Below, piece after piece: positions 1-4,063 of a DNA stretch of 5,600 nt. Source of the stretch: an uncultured Collinsella sp. (lineage in GTDB: Bacteria > Actinomycetota > Coriobacteriia > Coriobacteriales > Coriobacteriaceae); contig CABUZI010000106.1 of assembly GCA_902496005.1 (NCBI GenBank), forward strand, positions 1-5,600, in the 5' to 3' direction. Numbering within the stretch: the first letter of the stretch is position 1; each line of letters starts with the position of its first letter. The position numbers and the translations under genes were made by a program. Under the pieces are notes generated by a model that saw only the letters and a program-made list of their open reading frames with translations, ran no database searches and was not told where the DNA came from.

Positions 1-442
1 CCATGGCGGCAAAATAGCAACGAGCATAGGCCACGCCCTCGGCCAATAGTTCATGCGGCGTGTTCATAAGTACCAGCATAGGCTCAACGAACACTATGCC
101 AAGAATCGAGAAAACGATACCGCCCACCAGCGCGAGCGTCATGGCCGTATGGACCGAACGACTCAGCCGCTCGTCATCGTGCTGGCCAAAATACTGACCG
201 GTAATGACCGCGCAGCCGGCGCCAACGCCAACGCAAAAGCCAATGCAGAGCTCGGTGAGCACCATCGTAGCTTGAATGCCACCTAGCGCGAGCTTGCCGC
301 CAAACTGGCCGACGATATAGGTACCGATAAGCGTGTAGGCCTGCTGAAAAAACGAACTAAAAAAGATGGGAACGCACAGCGAAAGCAGCTGCTGCCAAAT
401 TACACCCTGCGTTACATCGATAGCCGTAGATTTCTTAGCCAC
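1..442 (-). CDS. MATE-family multidrug/cation efflux transporter, N-terminal part (cut by window edge)
   Basis: Encodes the first 147 residues of a polytopic membrane exporter of the MATE family, which expels drugs or metabolites in exchange for H+ or Na+. I translated it by hand from the reverse complement. It begins MAKKSTAIDV and shows the family pattern: a short polar N-terminus, a first membrane segment with FFQQAYTLIGTYIVGQFGG (residues 31-49), a Gly-rich second segment (about 66-81), then ITGQYFGQHDDERL (80-93), where the QYFG motif is typical, a third segment (about 101-119) and a YARCYF motif (139-144). The start is a GTG at 440-442 preceded by GGGGAGG (447-453); an in-frame GTG at 461-463 has no such site. 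Residue 40 is Gly where most relatives have the Asp of a VDT-like motif. Substrate cannot be inferred. The rest lies beyond position 1, so I cannot say whether the gene is intact. Confidence 0.88.
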   Translation of the reverse strand, partial: MAKKSTAIDVTQGVIWQQLLSLCVPIFFSSFFQQAYTLIGTYIVGQFGGKLALGGIQATMVLTELCIGFCVGVGAGCAVITGQYFGQHDDERLSRSVHTAMTLALVGGIVFSILGIVFVEPMLVLMNTPHELLAEGVAYARCYFAAM

Positions 443-483
443 ACGCCCTCCCCAAAAGCGCACGTCAACCGACAAAACAGCTG

Positions 484-529
484 ATAATAGTTACACCCAT
501 GACCAGCCTAGCACCAAGCGAAGATTATA
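484..529 (-). promoter_or_regulatory. possible promoter of the MATE gene
   Basis: The 122-bp gap between the methyltransferase stop and the MATE start contains, on the minus strand, an exact TATAAT (524-529) and a second AT-rich hexamer TATTAT (484-489). Neither has a convincing -35 box at 16-18 bp; TTGGTG lies 22 bp from the second. Starts from these would give leaders of roughly 75 or 35 nt. The call rests on the -10 sequence and position only. I see no tRNA, clear terminator or other gene in the gap. Confidence 0.3.
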
Positions 530-564
530 GAAACACCCCCGTGGCACGACTCGGTCACACCCGG

Positions 565-1479
565 CTAGTGATACAAACCTGGCTGGTAGTGATACTCATT
601 GCTCACGTGCGGGCACAGCTGCCAAAAGGCGACGGCACTCGCCGCGGCCACGTTGAGCGAATCGACCCCGTGCGCCATCGGAATGCGCACGGCCCGGTCA
701 CAGCCCGAGATGGTCTTGGCGCCCAGGCCGGCACCCTCGGTGCCCATAAAGATTGCCAGGCGGTCAATCTCCTGTAGCGCGGGATCGTCCAGCGACACCG
801 AATCGTCCGTCAGCGCCATGGCGGCACACGAAAAACCGGCATCGTGCAGCGCCGCCAACCCGTCATGCGGCCACACGCGCGCCTCACTGCCAATACGCGT
901 CCACGGCACCTGAAAAACCGTGCCCATGCTCACGCGGGCAGAGCGACGATACAGAGGGTCGCAACACGTAGGGCTGACCAAAATACCGTCAACGTTCAGC
1001 GCAGCCGCCGAGCGGAAAATCGCGCCGACATTGGTATGGTCGACAATGCCCTCGAGCACGCACACACGCACCGGGCGCTCCCCTGCGGCTGCAACGACGC
1101 CGTCGAGAAACTCATCAACCGGAATCTGACGAGGGCGACGAAACGCCGCGAGCGCACCGCGCGTCACGTTAAAGCCCGTCAGCTGCTCCATAAGCTCCAT
1201 GGAGGCCACGAACACAGGAACCGGGCCGGCGCCCTCGCGCACAACCAGGCGCTCAAACAGCGGCATCATCTGATCGAGCCAGCGCTCACCCAAAAGAAAG
1301 CTCACCGGCTGGTAACCGGCACGCACCGCGCGCTCGATAACCTTGGCACTCTCGGCGATAAAGATGCCCTTTTGCGGCTCCAGCACGCAGCGCAGCTCGC
1401 GCTCGGTCAGTCGCACGTAGGCATCGAGCCGCTCGTCCTCGAGCGAATCAATTCGCAGAACCTCAACGGCATCAGTCAT
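565..1479 (-). CDS. SpoU/TrmH-family RNA 2'-O-methyltransferase (SPOUT class)
   Basis: Predicted cytoplasmic enzyme that moves a methyl group from S-adenosylmethionine to a ribose 2'-OH in rRNA or tRNA. The N-terminal half (residues about 20-115) resembles the substrate-binding domain, with ESAKVIERAVRAGYQP at 43-58. The catalytic half has all three SpoU motifs: HTNVGAIFRSA (148-158, with the Asn and Arg expected for catalysis), FMGTEGAGL (244-252) and IPMAHGVDSLNVAAASAVAF (266-285), which form the trefoil-knot cofactor site. The length of 304 residues fits the two-domain family. I chose the ATG at 1477-1479 because relatives start MxxVxxIDSLxDxRL; an ATG at 1510-1512 would add 11 Cys-rich residues and has no ribosome binding site. 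Even so, the nearest purine run, AAGAAGGG, is 15 nt from the chosen start, so the start is moderately sure. Which nucleotide is modified cannot be told. Confidence 0.9.
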   Translation of the reverse strand: MTDAVEVLRIDSLEDERLDAYVRLTERELRCVLEPQKGIFIAESAKVIERAVRAGYQPVSFLLGERWLDQMMPLFERLVVREGAGPVPVFVASMELMEQLTGFNVTRGALAAFRRPRQIPVDEFLDGVVAAAGERPVRVCVLEGIVDHTNVGAIFRSAAALNVDGILVSPTCCDPLYRRSARVSMGTVFQVPWTRIGSEARVWPHDGLAALHDAGFSCAAMALTDDSVSLDDPALQEIDRLAIFMGTEGAGLGAKTISGCDRAVRIPMAHGVDSLNVAAASAVAFWQLCPHVSNEYHYQPGLYH

Positions 1480-1525
1480 GGCAGCCAGCCCGCACCCTTC
1501 TTTACAGCACATCTATACCAAACGA

Positions 1526-1544
1526 GGCGACGCCAAGCGCCGCC
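1526..1544 (-). terminator. weak hairpin after folA, possible terminator
   Basis: On the minus strand GGCGGCGC-TTG-GCGTCGCC can form an 8-bp stem, including one G-U pair, around a 3-nt loop, about 45 nt after the folA stop. It is followed only by TCGTTTGG, so it lacks a proper U tract. On the plus strand the wobble becomes an A-C mismatch, which favours function on the minus strand. A smaller stem, ATCAT-CGGG-ATGAT, lies at 1556-1569. It could end the thyA-folA transcript or merely attenuate read-through into the methyltransferase gene. Confidence 0.4.
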
Positions 1545-1588
1545 CCATGCATTCAATCATCCCGATGATACCGTTCACGCCAGGCGAT

Positions 1589-2107
1589 TTACGCCTCAAC
1601 GCGACGATACGTCACGAACTCATAATCAGCGCCCTCATCGCCCTCGCCCGAGGCAATCGTGGCAACCCCTTCGCGCCGCGCAACTTCCCACGCAGGATCA
1701 GCGTCCAAGTCAGGAAAGTACGTGTCCACGGCATGGGTGCAATGGTTATGCGTGACCTCGGCCTCGACGCAGTACGGCAAAAATTGCCGATAGACATCGC
1801 CACCGCCAATCACCCAGGCAACGGGCTCTTCGGCAACCGCGGCGAGAGCCTCGTCGATGCTATGCACCACGTCGACGCCCTCGACCACAAGATCCTCGTC
1901 GCGGGTGAGCACGATATTGCGGCGGTTCTTGAGCGGACGCCCTCCGGGAAAACTCAGCAGCGTCTTGCGCCCCATAATGACCGGGTAACCCTTGGTGCAC
2001 GCCACAAAATGACGCATATCGGCACGATTAGACACCACCATGTCGCCCTCGCACCCAATGCCCCAATCGTCACACACGGCAACGATGGCAGATAGCTTAC
2101 ACGTCAT
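1589..2107 (-). CDS. folA: Dihydrofolate reductase
   Basis: Reduces dihydrofolate to tetrahydrofolate with NADPH in the cytoplasm, the step that recycles the dihydrofolate made by ThyA encoded just upstream. The 172 residues match the family's usual 160-180. Visible features are LSAIVAVCDDWGIG at the N-terminus (5-18), the active-site acid Asp30 in NRADMRHF, the VIMGRKT NADPH-binding strand-helix (43-49), GGRPLKNRRNIVLTRD (55-70), the glycine turn VIGGGDVYRQFLP (99-111) and DTYFPDL (128-134). The usual Leu-Pro-Trp before the acid is replaced by Met-Val-Val (23-25). As I recall, a similar LLVS version occurs in clostridial and coriobacterial enzymes, so this looks like a subfamily trait rather than damage. 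Start: ATG 2105-2107 with AGGTGG five nt upstream, overlapping the thyA stop; an in-frame GTG at 2114-2116 would begin inside that site. Confidence 0.95.
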   Translation of the reverse strand: MTCKLSAIVAVCDDWGIGCEGDMVVSNRADMRHFVACTKGYPVIMGRKTLLSFPGGRPLKNRRNIVLTRDEDLVVEGVDVVHSIDEALAAVAEEPVAWVIGGGDVYRQFLPYCVEAEVTHNHCTHAVDTYFPDLDADPAWEVARREGVATIASGEGDEGADYEFVTYRRVEA

Positions 2108-2112
2108 AAGCA

Positions 2113-2118
2113 CCACCT
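2113..2118 (-). promoter_or_regulatory. folA ribosome binding site overlapping the thyA stop codon
   Basis: AGGTGG on the minus strand, five nt before the folA ATG at 2107. The thyA stop TAG (2117-2119) shares two bases with it. This arrangement favours translational coupling of the two enzymes and argues against the upstream GTG start. Confidence 0.65.
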
Positions 2119-2965
2119 ACACCGCAATGGGAATATTCTTGACCTGCGGACCATGTTCGTAGCCCTCCACAATCAGGTCGTCGGTCGTAAACGCATAGAA
2201 ATCGTGCACGTCGGGGTTAAGCGTTACCTTGGGCGCCGCAAACTGCGGACGCTCGATAAGCTCGCGGACGATATCGACATGACGGTCGTAAATGTGGGCA
2301 TCGGCAATCACATGCAGCAGCTCACCGGGAATCATATCGACCGACTGCGCGACCATCATCAGCAAGATGGCGTACTGGCACACGTTCCAGTTGTTCGCGG
2401 CCAAAATGTCCTGGCTGCGCTGGTTGAGAATCATGTTGAGCGTGGGCTTGTCGTCCTGCGGGCGCTGCGTGACGTTATAGGTCACGCTGTAGGCGCACGG
2501 ATACAGGTGCATCTCGGACAGGTCGCTAAACACGTACGTGTTGGTCATGATGCGGCGGCTGTACGGCATATGCTTAAGGTCGTACAGCACACGGTCCATC
2601 TGATCGAAATCGCCCTCGGCATAATGGCTTTTCTGGCCAATCTGGTAGCCGTAGGCCTTGCCGATAGAGCCGGTCTCGTCGGCCCACTCGTCCCAAATAT
2701 GGCTGTTGAGGTCATGCACGTTATTAGATTTCTTTTGATAGATCCACAGGATCTCGTCCATGGCAGACTTGAGCGCCGTACGACGCAGCGTAAGCGCGGG
2801 GAACTCCTCGCGCAGGTCGTAGCGCGCCGTGACGCCAAAGTTTTTAATGGTATAGGCAGGGGTGCCATCCTCCCACACCGGGCGGACCTTTTGGCCCTCG
2901 GTGGTGGTGCCATGGTCCAAGATATCGCGGCACATGGTTACAAACTGTTGATCAGCCTTGCTCAT
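2117..2965 (-). CDS. thyA: Thymidylate synthase, divergent ThyA subfamily
   Basis: Methylates dUMP to dTMP with methylenetetrahydrofolate, releasing dihydrofolate for FolA, whose gene starts 9 nt after this one ends. It has 282 residues; E. coli ThyA has 264. Recognisable elements are FPALTLRR (55-62), EILWIYQKKSN (71-81), IWDEWADETGSIGKAYG (90-106), SRRI (136-139, dUMP phosphate), catalytic Cys157 in LYPCAYS, QRSQD (182-186), the pyrimidine-contacting Asn194 in NNWNV, PGELLHVIADAHIYDRH (213-229) and the terminal IPIAV. It departs from the E. coli type: Cys157 is followed by Ala not His, the WNP motif after the arginines is NTYVFSD, and the usual GDxHxY is ADAHIY. The SRRI, IWDEW and SN motifs and the non-His after Cys recall B. 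subtilis ThyA (from memory). Start: ATG 2963-2965 after AGGAGG; an upstream in-frame extension to 3052 would cover the probable promoter. Confidence 0.95.
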   Translation of the reverse strand: MSKADQQFVTMCRDILDHGTTTEGQKVRPVWEDGTPAYTIKNFGVTARYDLREEFPALTLRRTALKSAMDEILWIYQKKSNNVHDLNSHIWDEWADETGSIGKAYGYQIGQKSHYAEGDFDQMDRVLYDLKHMPYSRRIMTNTYVFSDLSEMHLYPCAYSVTYNVTQRPQDDKPTLNMILNQRSQDILAANNWNVCQYAILLMMVAQSVDMIPGELLHVIADAHIYDRHVDIVRELIERPQFAAPKVTLNPDVHDFYAFTTDDLIVEGYEHGPQVKNIPIAV

Positions 2966-2969
2966 TGAC

Positions 2970-2975
2970 CCTCCT
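2970..2975 (-). promoter_or_regulatory. thyA ribosome binding site
   Basis: A consensus AGGAGG on the minus strand, four nt before the ATG at 2963-2965. It decides the thyA start against the 29-residue longer in-frame reading beginning at 3052. Confidence 0.8.
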
Positions 2976-2999
2976 GTCAGTCGCCTACAAGCGAGATTC

Positions 3000-3005
3000 A
3001 TTGTA
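3000..3005 (-). promoter_or_regulatory. probable -10 box of the thyA-folA promoter
   Basis: TACAAT on the minus strand (one mismatch from TATAAT) lies 34 bp before the thyA ATG, giving a leader of about 25-28 nt. No good -35 box stands 16-18 bp upstream; TTCAAT is 20 bp away. Position and -10 quality make it plausible, but an activator or a different start is possible. Confidence 0.45.
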
Positions 3006-3102
3006 GCCCAGGCGCACAGCGTCGGATTGAACAGTTGGGTCGGCACACGCAATGCACGGCAGCACGGCTCCGCATTCGCAAGCGGAAAACCTTAGCCTTT
3101 TT

Positions 3103-3116
3103 CTGACATATGCCAA
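3103..3116. promoter_or_regulatory. imperfect second copy of the CTGACATATG operator
   Basis: CTGACATATGCCAA matches the perfect palindrome at 3156-3169 in 12 of 14 positions, including the whole first half and centre. It is flanked by a T run on the left and an A run on the right. The centres of the two copies are 53 bp apart, close to five helical turns, so proteins bound at both would face the same side of the DNA. It lies just upstream of the proposed -35 of the plus-strand gene and about 110 bp upstream of the thyA start region. Confidence 0.4.
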
Positions 3117-3123
3117 AAATAGC

Positions 3124-3151
3124 TTTTGCGCTTCCGCATGCGCGCTATCCT
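3124..3151 (+). promoter_or_regulatory. candidate promoter of the DUF134-NifX gene
   Basis: TTTTGC (3124-3129) and TATCCT (3146-3151) are 16 bp apart; an alternative -10 is TATTAC (3151-3156). Either would start transcription at about 3157-3163, inside the palindrome, leaving a leader of 20-26 nt with GGAG five nt before the ATG. Both boxes are mediocre matches to the housekeeping consensus. Confidence 0.35.
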
Positions 3152-3155
3152 ATTA

Positions 3156-3169
3156 CTGACATATGTCAG
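3156..3169. promoter_or_regulatory. perfect 14-bp palindrome, probable repressor operator
   Basis: CTGACATATGTCAG reads the same on both strands and lies between the proposed -10 and the ribosome binding site of the DUF134-NifX gene, where a bound protein would block initiation. With the related site at 3103-3116 it forms a paired operator between divergent genes. The DUF134 helix-turn-helix encoded directly downstream is the natural candidate for the binding protein (autoregulation), but nothing in the sequence proves which factor binds. Confidence 0.55.
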
Positions 3170-3182
3170 ATTTGGAGAGTGT

Positions 3183-3947
3183 ATGGCGGGAAGACGCGAA
3201 AAATTACGCCGCGTAGGGATCATCCCCGAATATCGCGGCTTTACCCCTGACGGCCTCGCCAGTGGAGACGCCATCGACATGACGGTCGACGAACTCGAGG
3301 TGCTGCGCCTGTGCGACCTGGAAGGCCTTAACCAAGAGGCAGTCGCACAGCAGATGGGCATCGCGCGCGCCACGGTGGCGGCTATTTGCAGCCGAGCGCA
3401 TCGCAAGGTGGCAAACGCGCTGGTAAATGGTCGGGCGCTCATCATCGAGGGCGGCAATATCGCATACTCCCCCACCACCACGACGACGGCCGCATGGCCA
3501 GCAAAGGAGGTCGGCACCATGAGGGTGGCAACGACGTACGACAACGGCAACATCTTTATGCACTTTGGCCGCAGCGAGCAGTTCAAGATCTATGACATCC
3601 AGGATGGCAAGGTGCTCAACGAGCAGGTCGTAGGCACCGGCGGCACCGGTCACGGCGCCCTGGCGGGTCTGCTTGCCAACGGTGGCGTTGACACGCTCAT
3701 CTGCGGCGGTATCGGCGGCGGCGCCATCAACGCGCTCGCCCAGGCCTGCATCACGGTCTATGCCGGCGCCCAGGGCAGCTGCGACGCCTGCGTCGAGGCC
3801 CTCATTGCCGGCACGCTCGCACAGAACGGCGAGGCCACGTGCGGCTGCCACGGCCATGACCACGGCCACGCCCGTGAACATGGCGAGTCCTGCAGCTGCC
3901 ACGGCCATCACGAGCACGACGGGCACGAGGGCTGCTGCTGCCATTAG
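3183..3947 (+). CDS. Fusion of DUF134 (UPF0251) DNA-binding domain and NifX/NafY-type domain with Cys/His-rich tail
   Basis: A 254-residue probable metal- or Fe-S-related regulator. Residues 1-91 are a DUF134 domain: basic MAGRREKLRR, then TVDELEVLRLCDLEGLNQEA (34-53) and the helix-turn-helix-like AVAQQMGIARATVAAICSRA (53-72), ending in ALIIEGGN. A Thr/Ala linker (95-112) leads to a NifX/NafY-type fold (113-220), recognised by TYDNGNIFMHFGRSEQFKIY, GTGGTGHGALAGLL, LICGGIGGGAINALA and a CxxC at 200-203. Residues 220-254 contain 7 Cys and 11 His in 35, a likely metal-binding tail. In related anaerobes, as I recall, the two domains are usually separate neighbouring genes; NifX-like proteins of this type occur without nitrogen fixation, and no nif gene is seen here. 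Start: ATG 3183 after GGAG; a longer reading from 3126 would swallow the operator. Met113 has its own strong ribosome binding site. Exact role unknown. Confidence 0.9.
   Translation: MAGRREKLRRVGIIPEYRGFTPDGLASGDAIDMTVDELEVLRLCDLEGLNQEAVAQQMGIARATVAAICSRAHRKVANALVNGRALIIEGGNIAYSPTTTTTAAWPAKEVGTMRVATTYDNGNIFMHFGRSEQFKIYDIQDGKVLNEQVVGTGGTGHGALAGLLANGGVDTLICGGIGGGAINALAQACITVYAGAQGSCDACVEALIAGTLAQNGEATCGCHGHDHGHAREHGESCSCHGHHEHDGHEGCCCH
3503..3521 (+). promoter_or_regulatory. internal ribosome binding site and ATG at the DUF134/NifX junction
   Basis: AAAGGAGG (3503-3510) stands 8 nt before an in-frame ATG (3519-3521) that is Met113 of the fusion and aligns with the normal N-terminus of free-standing NifX-like proteins. 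It is a better match to the anti-Shine-Dalgarno than the site of the full-length start. It may drive a separate 142-residue NifX-like protein (3519-3947), or be a relic of two formerly separate genes. Confidence 0.6.
3840..3941 (+). repeat. in-frame repeat encoding a CxCHGH metal-binding motif
   Basis: Two 51-nt segments each start with C-x-C-H-G-H (CGCHGH at 220-225, CSCHGH at 237-242). Fourteen bases are identical (GCTGCCACGGCCAT at 3844-3857 and 3895-3908), 51 nt apart. Beyond the first six residues the two copies are rich in His, Gly and acidic residues but not aligned exactly, so this may be an old duplication or repeated selection of the same motif. Confidence 0.5.
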
Positions 3948-4003
3948 CGGCAAGCACTTCGACGTCAGCATGCTTCCACACGCGCAACAAGCTTCGAGCG
4001 AAC

Positions 4004-4043
4004 GGCGAAGGCCGCCCGGAATACGATCCAGGCGGCCTTCGCC
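4004..4043. terminator. bidirectional terminator hairpin between the convergent genes
   Basis: GGCGAAGGCCGCC (4004-4016) and GGCGGCCTTCGCC (4031-4043) form a perfect 13-bp stem around a 14-nt loop in which GGA and TCC can add three more pairs. Being fully symmetric it can act on the DUF134-NifX transcript (stop 57 nt earlier) and on the ffh transcript (stop about 20 nt earlier). Neither side has a U tract, as is common for terminators in high-GC actinobacteria. A second small stem, CGACT-CAACC-AGTCG (4049-4063), abuts the ffh stop codon. Confidence 0.75.
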
Positions 4044-4063
4044 ATACACGACTCAACCAGTCG

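Noticed and set aside
566..598. Direct repeat of TAGTGATAC at the end of the methyltransferase gene
   Set aside because: It encodes the similar residues of the C-terminal tail (YHYQPGLYH) and is too short and isolated to suggest an attachment site or insertion.
844..1755. 303-residue plus-strand open frame opposite the methyltransferase and folA start of the gap
   Set aside because: It is Arg/His/Gln-rich with no recognisable domain, and lies antisense to a protein with all three SpoU motifs. Long antisense frames are expected in high-GC genes with strong third-position bias.
2153..2968. 271-residue plus-strand open frame opposite thyA
   Set aside because: Its composition is that of a reverse-strand reading (many Val, His, Arg), it has no family motif, and it mirrors the full length of a clearly real thyA.
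2966..3052. 29-residue N-terminal extension of thyA
   Set aside because: The ATG at 2965 has an AGGAGG and relatives start there; the extension covers the probable -10 box and shows no conservation-like pattern.
3069..3086. Small inverted repeat TCCGC/GCGGA in the thyA upstream region
   Set aside because: Only five base pairs around an eight-nt loop, with no gene needing a terminator there; expected by chance in GC-rich DNA.
3126..3182. 19-residue N-terminal extension of the DUF134-NifX protein
   Set aside because: It would translate through the palindromic operator and candidate promoter, and DUF134 proteins begin with the short basic segment that follows ATG 3183.
3386..3595. His/Asp-rich reading in the second plus frame across the fusion junction (PHHHDDGR), near a run of five C
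   Set aside because: It could hint at programmed or accidental frameshifting, but the main frame continues smoothly through both domains and the alternative frame has no downstream homology I recognise.
3113..3947. Nitrogen-fixation locus
   Set aside because: The NifX-like domain alone does not imply nitrogenase; there is no nifH, nifD, nifK, nifB or nifE in the window, and such domains are common in non-fixing anaerobes.
3204..4049. 281-residue minus-strand open frame opposite the DUF134-NifX gene
   Set aside because: Ala/Val-rich shadow frame whose start falls in the terminator hairpin; the plus-strand reading has two recognisable domains.
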